IMG/VR virus record: IMGVR_UViG_3300025669_000114
Location: 1-36,353 of that record
Length of the DNA: 36,353 nt
From: a virus
Direction: 5' to 3' (one strand)
The position numbers and the translations under genes were made by a program. The notes below the pieces were generated by a model. The model had not been told where the DNA came from and searched no databases. It was given only the letters and a program-made list of their open reading frames with translations. The stretch's first letter is position 1. Every line of letters starts with the position of its first letter. Below, in pieces: positions 11,824-19,386 of the stretch.

Positions 11824-12116
11824 TCGATCTCCAGTGGGTTATAAATTTCCTTATTGTTTTCTTCCATGAATTTGATTGCCTTATTAAAATCTTTTTCCCT
11901 TTGTTCTAGATTTTTGGCATACTCACTTTTGTTTTCTAGTTTTTTAAAATCATCTAATAAATCCAAATTTCTCTTTAATATTGTTAACTCCACAATAGTC
12001 TCTTTCGGGATCTCTTTCATTCTAGCAATGTACTCTTCTGTGATTGCCTTAGCTTGTTTGACTCTAACCAATTCTTCTTTCAATTGATTAAGAGTCAGTT
12101 CTCTTGGTTGTTCCAT
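11820..12116 (-). CDS. Coiled-coil protein (98 aa)
   Basis: Nearly continuous helix with heptads (LTLNQLKEELVRVKQAK..., LKRNLDLLDDFKKLENK). Placed directly after tail-fibre genes, so it may be a small tail or fibre accessory or chaperone. No catalytic motif. Confidence 0.6.
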   Translation of the reverse strand: MEQPRELTLNQLKEELVRVKQAKAITEEYIARMKEIPKETIVELTILKRNLDLLDDFKKLENKSEYAKNLEQREKDFNKAIKFMEENNKEIYNPLEIE

Positions 12117-12117
12117 T

Positions 12118-12357
12118 TTATTCTTTAGTATCGATTTCTTTTCCGATTAAGTCCAATCCTTTAACTGGTGCAACTGCGTTTCCGTATTTCTTATTCATTA
12201 ATTCTTTTACTTCAAACAACCATAAAGGCTGCCCTGTGATTGGATCTGCTTTCTTCTGTGACAAAGAAATTCCTAAATCTTCCACACCATAGTCTGAATC
12301 AACTTTCACTCTCAGTTGTCCGCCAACTTCTTGAACGTCTAGTATTTTTATTTTCAT
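12118..12357 (-). CDS. Small beta-rich protein (79 aa)
   Basis: GGAGGTTAA before ATG 12357. Predicted beta strands (KIKILDVQEVGGQLRVKVDS), then DYGVEDLGISLSQKKADPITGQPLW and a short helix. Follows the tail hub/fibre gene; may be a tail-associated factor. Not recognised. Confidence 0.55.
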   Translation of the reverse strand: MKIKILDVQEVGGQLRVKVDSDYGVEDLGISLSQKKADPITGQPLWLFEVKELMNKKYGNAVAPVKGLDLIGKEIDTKE

Positions 12358-12368
12358 TTTTAACCTCC

Positions 12369-14564
12369 TTATGTGTCTAGCTCATGCTTACATTTAATTG
12401 TTCCCTGAATTAGATCTGCGCTTGCATTGTTGGTCAAAACTCTGGCCCTCCAAAATCCCGCCGCATCAGGATATGTTCCTCCATCACTCAAATCAACATC
12501 ATAGTCTATTATTTTTCCAGTTGTTAGAATTGAGTGTTTGTTTATCCAAGCAGTTCCATTCCAAAAATCTACATAAATGTTTACACTCGTTGCATTAACA
12601 CTTCCGGCATCAGAGATTCCATCTCCAATTGAAACGCTATGATTGTGACTAGCTGCTCCGTATGAACCGTCATCGTGACCATGACTTGCCGCTGAATATG
12701 AACCGTCATCGTGGTCATGATCTGCTGCATAATAACTCCCGTCATCGTGGTCATGACTATTTGCATAATATGAACCGTCATCGTGAGAATGTTTTGCTGT
12801 ATAAATTCCCAAGTAACAACTCAGACTTATTGCTCCTGTTTGTGGCCTAACCTGAATAAAAATATCATGAGTGCTTGAAGTAACGGTTCCAACTGGGATT
12901 TGTGTGACTTTTATCATTGAAGTATCCCTAAACCCATCACTATAAGTTCCCCAAACAGTTCCCCCAGAACCAACAGATCCTGGTTCAATATATCCATACA
13001 CTGAATCGTTCCCAATTCTAACTTGAATATCTTCATCTCCACCACTACTTCCCATAACCGTAAAATCTGCAAGCAATGTTTGATTGAGATAAGATGATCC
13101 TGGTCTGACTGTTGCTACGGTTGTCCAACTGCCAGAAGAACATGCCACAGTTGACATGCTATCCGTACCTACACTTGAATAATAATAAAAAGTTCCTGAA
13201 TCTCCAGAGACTCCTGGAGTTGTGTTCGATGATGATCCAGAGACTCCTGGTTGTGTGCTTGCAGAGGTCCCTGAGACTCCTGGCGCTGTGCTTGCGCTTG
13301 TTCCACTAACTGTTGGCGCAACATCTGTTTCGCTTGCACTTCCTACTCCTGATCTGAATGGATCCACATCATAATCTAATTTAAAAGAATTAACTCTCAA
13401 ATTTCCAGCTTCGTCTGTGATATCACTAGCTGAAAAATATGCTTTGACTCTCAATGGCGCTGAATTGTTTGCATTAATCATCTCACTAAAAGTTAAAATG
13501 TTTGTTGTTCCCTGCATATATGTTGAAGTGTCATTGGTTCCTTTTTGTAATTCTGCAAGATATTTCTCCATGCTTCTTTCTTTTTGTGAGTATTCTTTGT
13601 TTGTTACCTGCAATGTCAAAAATTCTTCACTTCCCCTGACTCCTCTTTCTAGTCCTACGATTCTTACTTCTTCGTTTGATAGGCCTTTTGTCTGAGCGTT
13701 CAAAGTCACAACATCCCCAGAAACCACATTTAAGTTTGGGTTGATAACATCAAATTGATAAACACTCACAGGATCCTTCCACTTGGCCACTAATTTGTCA
13801 GCCATGTTATTTGCTTGGTCCTGTGTAATAATTGAAGGATCAGTATAATCTTTTTGGATTGTTCCATAGGTTGCTTTGGAAGTTGCGTCTTGCCCGTACG
13901 CGCCTGTTGATTTTATTTGGTTATCTCCATCCCCTTTCCCAAAAACTCTCACGTCATTTGCTATTGGATACGATTTTCTGACTGTTAGATCTGTAATCTG
14001 TAACCGATCGTTTAATGTTGTCACGCTTGTTGAACTTCCTTTGTGATCTAAAATATCCACTTCCAAATTTGTATAATCGATTCCGATGTCTTGTGCTGTA
14101 CTTCTTATTAAATTTGAAAGTCCATTATAAAGACTCGATGATGATTCCAATTTTAAGTCAATGCTTGCTCCGGCTTCTATTGTTCCGGCACTAAGATATG
14201 AACTCTCTCCGATTATGGCCGCCGCAATTGTAGCACTTGCTTCTGATGTCCATGGGCTATCTGCGTATGCTCCGTTTTCTTTTCCTAGCCAAACCTCAAA
14301 ACCTTTCAAGTCTGCAGAGATTCCTCCGGCGTTTAAATAAGAAAGTGAATTGATTAATCCAACAAATTCCAAACTACCATTCCTATAAAAATAAACTTTC
14401 GAACCTATCTCAAATAATCCTCTTTTTGTTTGGCCTGTACCTGTGATTCTTAACTGGCCTTCATTCAATTCATTCAAATTGTCTACATAAGAGAACGCAC
14501 TGTCTGGAATAACTGTTCCGGCTAGTCCGCTTGTGTTTTCTACCTTTATAATATACTGGCTCAT
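12369..14564 (-). CDS. Tail hub/fibre protein with repeats (731 aa)
   Basis: The N-terminal ~330 residues resemble tail hub or baseplate proteins of siphoviruses (late-control gpD/Tal type): QLRITGTGQTKRGLFEIGSKVYFYRNG, ...VVSGDVVTL... Then a helical linker and a beta-rich fibre part, a flexible stretch of four 11-residue PGVSG-type repeats (about 411-458), a beta domain, a His-rich HxH repeat (about 592-640) and a C-terminal beta domain. The HxH array suggests a trimeric metal-bound needle. Probable receptor-binding or tail-tip protein. Confidence 0.7.
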   Translation of the reverse strand: MSQYIIKVENTSGLAGTVIPDSAFSYVDNLNELNEGQLRITGTGQTKRGLFEIGSKVYFYRNGSLEFVGLINSLSYLNAGGISADLKGFEVWLGKENGAYADSPWTSEASATIAAAIIGESSYLSAGTIEAGASIDLKLESSSSLYNGLSNLIRSTAQDIGIDYTNLEVDILDHKGSSTSVTTLNDRLQITDLTVRKSYPIANDVRVFGKGDGDNQIKSTGAYGQDATSKATYGTIQKDYTDPSIITQDQANNMADKLVAKWKDPVSVYQFDVINPNLNVVSGDVVTLNAQTKGLSNEEVRIVGLERGVRGSEEFLTLQVTNKEYSQKERSMEKYLAELQKGTNDTSTYMQGTTNILTFSEMINANNSAPLRVKAYFSASDITDEAGNLRVNSFKLDYDVDPFRSGVGSASETDVAPTVSGTSASTAPGVSGTSASTQPGVSGSSSNTTPGVSGDSGTFYYYSSVGTDSMSTVACSSGSWTTVATVRPGSSYLNQTLLADFTVMGSSGGDEDIQVRIGNDSVYGYIEPGSVGSGGTVWGTYSDGFRDTSMIKVTQIPVGTVTSSTHDIFIQVRPQTGAISLSCYLGIYTAKHSHDDGSYYANSHDHDDGSYYAADHDHDDGSYSAASHGHDDGSYGAASHNHSVSIGDGISDAGSVNATSVNIYVDFWNGTAWINKHSILTTGKIIDYDVDLSDGGTYPDAAGFWRARVLTNNASADLIQGTIKCKHELDT
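12635..12795 (-). repeat. 36-bp tandem repeat encoding HDHDDGSYYAAS units
   Basis: Four 12-residue units (H-x-H-D-D-G-S-Y-x-A-x-x) plus a terminal H-N-H inside the 731-residue tail protein. HxH motifs in T4 long tail fibre needles bind iron and hold three chains together. Confidence 0.75.
13195..13330 (-). repeat. 33-bp tandem repeat encoding PGVSGTSAST units
   Basis: Four units of 11 residues rich in Ser, Gly, Thr and Pro in the same tail protein; a flexible linker between hub and fibre parts is likely. Confidence 0.65.
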
Positions 14565-15343
14565 GCTGAATAACCGTTTCTGAATTTAATTGTATAAGCT
14601 GCATCTAAATTCGAGACTGTCATTGTTGATGTTGATAATCCTGCCGCCAATTGCAATAATCCCATTCCATCAGTTGTTTGAACTGCACTCGTTTGGGTTC
14701 CTTCGATTGTTGTGTAGTTGTATTCTGTCACGAAGATTCCATCTCCCGAGTCTGTCATATTTATAAATTTAATAATGATATCATCTGCAGTTGTCAAAGC
14801 AGATGCGGGAATTGTTACTTCGTTTCCTAATCCATCACTTACCACAACATCACTTGCTCCAGAGGTTACTGTTCCTGAAATTTCTTCGATGAAAGTTGTC
14901 ACATTTCCGCCATTTGTTTTATGTGCTTCTCCTTGAGTATAGGTTTGTTGAGTGTCTGAGAATAAGATTCCTATCACTGTTTGAAAGTTGGCAACATAAT
15001 CAATAAAATTTGTTTTTCCTCCTGAATGTGTTTTCTTGATTTGATTTCCTACACCCAAATAAAACTTATCACTTTCCCAGTATAATTTTTTTAACTTTTC
15101 GGATTCCGAGAAATGTTTGCTTAATGCCAGATAGTTTGTGTTTTTACTTGTTCCAAAAAAGTGTCCTGTTAATACGATCATCTTTGGACCAATTCCCCCA
15201 CCACTTACAAAATAATGAAACCTTTGGTAATCGACATTTGTCACAGTATAATTTGGGACTATCTCATCATCGAACGTGTTTGGGTTATTTGGGAAGTCAA
15301 ACTTGTCAGCTGTTCCTGAGTAGTTTTCGATTTTCATTACCAT
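14561..15343 (-). CDS. Distal-tail-like (Dit) protein (260 aa)
   Basis: ATG 15343 abuts the tape-measure stop. The position between tape measure and tail hub is where Dit sits in siphovirus genomes. The N-terminal half has IENYSGTADKFDFPNNPNTFDD... and GPKMIVLTGHFFG, a beta-rich domain; the C-terminal half is Thr/Ser/Gly-rich beta. Family assigned from synteny and composition rather than a signature. Confidence 0.55.
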   Translation of the reverse strand: MVMKIENYSGTADKFDFPNNPNTFDDEIVPNYTVTNVDYQRFHYFVSGGGIGPKMIVLTGHFFGTSKNTNYLALSKHFSESEKLKKLYWESDKFYLGVGNQIKKTHSGGKTNFIDYVANFQTVIGILFSDTQQTYTQGEAHKTNGGNVTTFIEEISGTVTSGASDVVVSDGLGNEVTIPASALTTADDIIIKFINMTDSGDGIFVTEYNYTTIEGTQTSAVQTTDGMGLLQLAAGLSTSTMTVSNLDAAYTIKFRNGYSA

Positions 15344-16197
15344 TATAAAAAATATTGAGCTTCGAGCTCTCCTCCATTTCTTGAATACATTTTCATCTGT
15401 TCCTGGAATTGTTGGTTTTTGTAATAATCACTATTATAATATTCTTGCATTTGTCGGTCTAGGAATCCTTGCCCATTTTCATCCTTGACATAGGTGTTGA
15501 TTAAAGGGCCCAACATCATTCCTCCTGCCGATGCTCCAGTTGCAAGTCCTCCGGTAACTCCTGCACTAACTGCTCCACCTCCAAATAAAAATGATTTTAA
15601 TGCTCCTGGTATCTTTGTAAACCATGAAATAGCCGAAGAGAAAAACCCTCCAATTTTTGTTGATACATTCTTTACAGCTGTTCCGATTGTTGACCATCCT
15701 CCCCATGTGGCCATTCCTTTAAACAATCCAAAAAATCCAGACCATGCACTATAAATCCAACCACCAACTTTTATCGCAACTGTTGCTATTCCTACTCCAA
15801 CCACACTCTTTGTAATTCCTGCAAATATGTCAGGGTGTTCATTTGCCCAATTAGATAATTTGTTTAAACCATCTGCAGCCGCATCGAAAACTGGCGCCAA
15901 TGCTTCTCCTGCACTCATCTTTAATTTTAATAATGATAGATTGATTCTCGCCATTGAACCTGCAACTGCCGGCGTATCTTTTACCCATGCTGTTAATGCC
16001 GCGGTTCCTGCAACTGCCAAAGTCCCGAATATTGTTGTCATTCTTTTTCCTTGTGCTGCAATCCTCTCAAAATCAGATCCTACCGATTTCCCAGAATTAG
16101 AAATGTCTTTAAGTCCAGTATCTATTCTTTTGATTCCCCGTTCAATCTCTGCAGTTTGAATGGATCCTCCAATTTGTAAATTTCCAATTTCTACCAT
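15343..16197 (-). CDS. Short tape-measure-like protein (284 aa)
   Basis: Directly follows the tail-chaperone frameshift pair, the classical place for the tape measure. The N-terminal helices (about 1-60), Ala/Gly-rich hydrophobic segments (about 55-70, 127-165 and 200-235, with GGWIYSAWSGFFGLFKG) and amphipathic helices fit a tape measure. At 284 residues it is far shorter than most (usually over 600), predicting a very short tail. Start ATG is 1 nt after the chaperone stop. Confidence 0.65.
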   Translation of the reverse strand: MVEIGNLQIGGSIQTAEIERGIKRIDTGLKDISNSGKSVGSDFERIAAQGKRMTTIFGTLAVAGTAALTAWVKDTPAVAGSMARINLSLLKLKMSAGEALAPVFDAAADGLNKLSNWANEHPDIFAGITKSVVGVGIATVAIKVGGWIYSAWSGFFGLFKGMATWGGWSTIGTAVKNVSTKIGGFFSSAISWFTKIPGALKSFLFGGGAVSAGVTGGLATGASAGGMMLGPLINTYVKDENGQGFLDRQMQEYYNSDYYKNQQFQEQMKMYSRNGGELEAQYFL

Positions 16198-16198
16198 T

Positions 16199-16794
16199 TT
16201 ATTTTTTCATTTTTGCGATTGTATCCTCAATCTCTCCTTCTCGGATTCTTTTGCTTTTGATTGCTTCGTCAAGGTCAACTATATCCTGGATATCCCTCAT
16301 CTGGCATTTCTTGAATTCTTCTGGCCCGATACCCTTTTCCCAAAACTTATGTTTAAGCCACATCAAGATTTCAGCTCTTCCCTCAATCGAGAATCCCTGT
16401 TTACTTGCTGTGTGAATCTTAAAAATTAGTTTTTTTTTACTTCACTTGACGGGTTGTCTATACCGTTTATCTTGATAATTATTTTATCAAAAGTTCCCGG
16501 TTTAAGTTTTGACAATAGTTTCCACTTTTCTTCATTGCTCAAATTTTTCCATTCTTTATTGATTCCAATAACCTTCTGAATCATTTCTTGGTTGTATGGG
16601 ACATCAACTAAATTCCTAATCTTGCATTCATTCAACTTCGCAAGATTTTGAACTGGTTTCCCGTCTACAATCTCAATATATTCATTAACCCAAGCATTTT
16701 CATTGCCTGCAGTTGTTGGCTTATATTTGAACTTTCGTTTTTCTATTTCAAACTCAACGACTTCCTCGTTTACAAAATCTTCTTCAAATTCCAT
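16199..16794 (-). CDS. Tail assembly chaperone GT fusion by -1 frameshift (198 aa)
   Basis: The zero frame (122 codons) ends GTA-AAA-AAA-AAC-TAA. The heptamer A-AAA-AAC is a textbook -1 slippery site. Slipping back one base reads CTA-ATT-TTT-AAG... and stays open for 76 codons, ending TAA 16199-16201, 1 nt before the tape-measure ATG. The extension contains MWLKHKFWEKGIGPEEFKK and an acidic/basic helical end, like GT extensions of other phages. Chaperones tail-tube and tape-measure assembly; absent from the virion in lambda. Confidence 0.75.
16426..16794 (-). CDS. Tail assembly chaperone G (122 aa, zero frame)
   Basis: ATG 16794 has AGGAGGT upstream. Residues 1-30 are acidic and hydrophobic (EEDFVNEEVVEFEIEKRKFKYKP), followed by helical segments; general shape as phage gpG-like chaperones. 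Lies between tail tube and tape measure. Terminates at the TAA right after the slippery heptamer. The main product; the fusion is the minor one. Confidence 0.7.
   Translation of the reverse strand: MEFEEDFVNEEVVEFEIEKRKFKYKPTTAGNENAWVNEYIEIVDGKPVQNLAKLNECKIRNLVDVPYNQEMIQKVIGINKEWKNLSNEEKWKLLSKLKPGTFDKIIIKINGIDNPSSEVKKN
16429..16435 (-). promoter_or_regulatory. -1 frameshift slippery heptamer A-AAA-AAC
   Basis: Within nine A and a C on the coding strand, in the correct phase with the zero frame and directly before TAA. The downstream open frame and synteny make accidental occurrence unlikely. Confidence 0.75.
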
Positions 16795-16809
16795 GTTTTA
16801 CCTCCTGGT

Positions 16810-17775
16810 TTAGTAATCTGTGAGTGCATCGTTCGCAACGATCGCAACTGATTTAATTGTTCCTACCACATCAACGTTTGTTATCCCGTCCAAGTTTGTT
16901 GGACTCGTTGCCTGTTGTAAGTATAAATCTGTAAACGTGAACGTTACGTCATCTGCTGGTCCAGTTCCTCGAATTAAAGCCAAGCTGTTTGTACCGGGTA
17001 CAACTACCTCATCTTCAAAATCGTCAAAGTAAGTATCATCTTTTTGATTTATGTTAAATCTGCAAGTGTATCTTCTTACTTTTGGAATTGGTTCTCCAAT
17101 CGATTGTGCCAGTGTTGAATTACAATATCTCGAATCTTCTTCATCGATTCCATTGTCAATCGTCAATTCTCCTGAATTAACTTCTGTGATTTCACTTCCT
17201 GCATAAGTTAACTTAGCCATTCTGAATTGGAATCCGTCAGCTACTTCTGCTGATATTGATGTTGTGCTTGTTCCGGCTACTGCCGATTTTGCAATACATT
17301 CAGCTGTCACTGTTACGAATCCTTCAGTCGGACCTGTTCCGGCCGCGAAGTTCATTGTCAAATTTGTTATAACACATCCTGTCAAAGTTATTACATGGTC
17401 TGTACTTCCTCGTTTTGCCCATTCTAATGTGAAAGATTTTACAACGTCTGTTGCTGTGAAAGTATGCACTGTTGGCGCTGTGCTTGTGTTCGACACAGTT
17501 CCATGAGCACAATATCTCAAAAACTTCCAATTTGTTGGTACAAACTCTAAAGAAAATTTATAAGTTTCTGGTCCCTTTTCCATCGAATCCATATCTCTTG
17601 AATCTGCACCTGCAGTCAATATCTCTTGCCAATTCTTTGAAAAGTCTGGAGTTATCTTCGTATTTTTACCAACGATATAACCATCATCTACCATCGTACT
17701 TGTTCCTAAAGTTGCCCATGTATCTTCTTCGCACATTGCGATTTGCTCTCTCTTACCAATCATATATTCTGTCAT
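16810..17775 (-). CDS. Major tail tube protein (321 aa)
   Basis: Beta-rich, with pattern typical of tail tubes: opening MTEYMIGKREQIAMCEEDTWATLG, KFSLEFVPTN, SFTLEWAKRG, RMAKLTYAGSEITEVNSGELTIDNGIDEE and a closing VTFTFTDLYLQ. Longer than many tail tube proteins (~200 aa), so an added Ig-like domain is likely. Located before the chaperone pair, the normal order. Strong ribosome site with GGAGGTTAA. Confidence 0.75.
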   Translation of the reverse strand: MTEYMIGKREQIAMCEEDTWATLGTSTMVDDGYIVGKNTKITPDFSKNWQEILTAGADSRDMDSMEKGPETYKFSLEFVPTNWKFLRYCAHGTVSNTSTAPTVHTFTATDVVKSFTLEWAKRGSTDHVITLTGCVITNLTMNFAAGTGPTEGFVTVTAECIAKSAVAGTSTTSISAEVADGFQFRMAKLTYAGSEITEVNSGELTIDNGIDEEDSRYCNSTLAQSIGEPIPKVRRYTCRFNINQKDDTYFDDFEDEVVVPGTNSLALIRGTGPADDVTFTFTDLYLQQATSPTNLDGITNVDVVGTIKSVAIVANDALTDY

Positions 17776-17795
17776 TATTTTTTAACCTCCATGAT

Positions 17796-18542
17796 TTAAT
17801 TGCTCTCCGACACGTTAATGCCTTTTAGTTCTACTTCAACTATCGAATGAAAACATTCCAATTCTGTGCTGAATCCCATGTCTCTCGGAATCCCTACTGG
17901 AGTGTAATTGTATAATTCTGGGTGCAAGTCGTTTTCGTATGATCTAAAAGCCGCCATCAATTGATGTGCCAAATATTCCGCAAGCTTATCTCCTTCGTAT
18001 TTTACTCCATCAATTGTTTGAGGTTGATTTTCTTTTGTCCAGATGTCTATTTGGAAATGGATCGCGCTTTCGATGTCTGAATTGTATTGTCCCATTCTTC
18101 CTCCGGATCCTCCAACCACTAACACGTTCATTCTTGGGAATGATGTTTTGCTTAGGGAGACTTTTGCCTTGTCCGGATAAATCCAATTTGTAGTTCCTCG
18201 CTTATAGGTAATATCCACGTTGTTTGTTCCGGCCGCAGTGTTTGAATAAAAAATAACCTTTTGGTTTTGCCAGTCAATCCAATAATCTTCATATTTTACT
18301 TGTGCAGTTCCATCAACCGTCACAGAAACAATACAGGACATCGTTCCAGCTGTTGGCGTCAATTGAAAATCTGTGCTTCCTCCATCGAACTCTTCTGTTT
18401 GTGAAGTTTCTGCTCTACTCCGGGGATCTGTCAATCTCCTTCTAAGAAAATCTACTATTACATTTTTGGGACTTATGAATACCATCTTTGGTTGTTTAAT
18501 GCCTCTTGGCAAATCATCCGAGTGGATAATATGATAATTCAA
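17796..18542 (-). CDS. Tail terminator/neck-type protein (248 aa)
   Basis: Between the gp10-like and tail tube genes, the place for the tail terminator. The N-terminus has PKNVIVDFLRRRLTDPRSR, a common opening of such proteins. A beta insert (about 48-120) contains VDGTAQVKYEDYWIDWQNQKVIFYS. The C-terminal part has HFQIDIWTKENQ and LAEYLAHQLMAAF, matching terminator-like ferredoxin folds. Assigned from order and motifs. Confidence 0.6.
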   Translation of the reverse strand: MNYHIIHSDDLPRGIKQPKMVFISPKNVIVDFLRRRLTDPRSRAETSQTEEFDGGSTDFQLTPTAGTMSCIVSVTVDGTAQVKYEDYWIDWQNQKVIFYSNTAAGTNNVDITYKRGTTNWIYPDKAKVSLSKTSFPRMNVLVVGGSGGRMGQYNSDIESAIHFQIDIWTKENQPQTIDGVKYEGDKLAEYLAHQLMAAFRSYENDLHPELYNYTPVGIPRDMGFSTELECFHSIVEVELKGINVSESN

Positions 18543-18562
18543 ACCTTATTAATTATTTAAAT

Positions 18563-18985
18563 CTACTTGCCTTTCTTCATAACTTGATTAAAATATCTAT
18601 CAACCCAAATTCCTTTCACTTGGTCAAGCGCCGGCCTAAAAAATGGCTGAGCTCTTGTTCCTGGGTGCATTACCTTTTTAGAAAAGATTGTTTTTCCATC
18701 AGATTTGAATTTTAAGGCCTTCTTCGCATTTGGTCTTATGATATGAGGACTTGTTCCGAACTCAACATCTGGCGCATATTCTACATCATCATAAAGTAAA
18801 TAATTATTAAATCCCATGGTTGTTGGGTTTATCTTGATTCCATTCCACAATCTTCCCTTATCGACAGGACAATTAATGATCGCCAATTCTTGCATCTTCA
18901 ACATCGATTTAAATAAAACCTTTCTTAACTGGTCAATCGTCAATCCCTTGTCTATCTTGCTTTGGATATTAAAATTTATTTTCAT
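18563..18985 (-). CDS. HK97 gp10-like neck protein (140 aa)
   Basis: Start ATG 18985 overlaps the upstream stop. Key motifs: CPVDKGRLWNGIK, YAPDVEFGTSPHIIRPN, and HPGTRAQPFFRPALD, the hallmarks of the HK97 gp10 family of head-tail connector or tail-completion proteins. Virion assembly role at the head-tail joint. Confidence 0.8.
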   Translation of the reverse strand: MKINFNIQSKIDKGLTIDQLRKVLFKSMLKMQELAIINCPVDKGRLWNGIKINPTTMGFNNYLLYDDVEYAPDVEFGTSPHIIRPNAKKALKFKSDGKTIFSKKVMHPGTRAQPFFRPALDQVKGIWVDRYFNQVMKKGK

Positions 18986-19386
18986 TGGGTTAGTCCTATC
19001 TTTTTCAATACTGCTGTCCGGAAGATTTCTTTTGATTTTGCTTTTCTCCCACCGACAATTTGTTCTATCCTCCACCAAAAATTATTCTTATCCAGAATCA
19101 TATCTCCTGCTTGAACTATCATATCTCCATGCCCTGTGATTGATTCTGGATACTCATTATAAAAAAATCCTTTCACGTTCCCGGTGATTGCCAAACCCAT
19201 CTCATGAATCTGACGGTCCTTCTTTGTGATATCTTGCATAACAAAAAATATCGTATAACCGGATTGTGCGATTGATTTTGTGTCACCCATGCTTCCGATG
19301 TTTTCTGTTTCTTTAATTAGACTTCCTTGCATCCCATGTGTCTTAATTATCCCATGGAAGTCCTCTCTCATTGATTCGTAGCTCAT
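18982..19386 (-). CDS. Head-tail closure/stopper-like neck protein (134 aa)
   Basis: Predicted alpha/beta: MSYESMREDFHGIIKTHG, TIFFVMQDITKKDRQIHEMG, GFFYNEYPESITGHGDMIVQAGD, FWWRIEQI, IFRTAVLKKIGLTQ. It lies just before the gp10-like gene where stopper proteins are found. Its sequence is closely repeated in the C-terminal 130 residues of the adjacent giant fibre protein, a tandem duplication. ATG 19386 overlaps the fibre gene's stop. Confidence 0.65.
   Translation of the reverse strand: MSYESMREDFHGIIKTHGMQGSLIKETENIGSMGDTKSIAQSGYTIFFVMQDITKKDRQIHEMGLAITGNVKGFFYNEYPESITGHGDMIVQAGDMILDKNNFWWRIEQIVGGRKAKSKEIFRTAVLKKIGLTQ

Noticed and set aside
12581-12781. Frame with MTV-repeat on the minus strand and a His/Arg-repeat frame on the plus strand
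   Set aside because: Both are other-frame readings of the HxH repeat in the tail protein.
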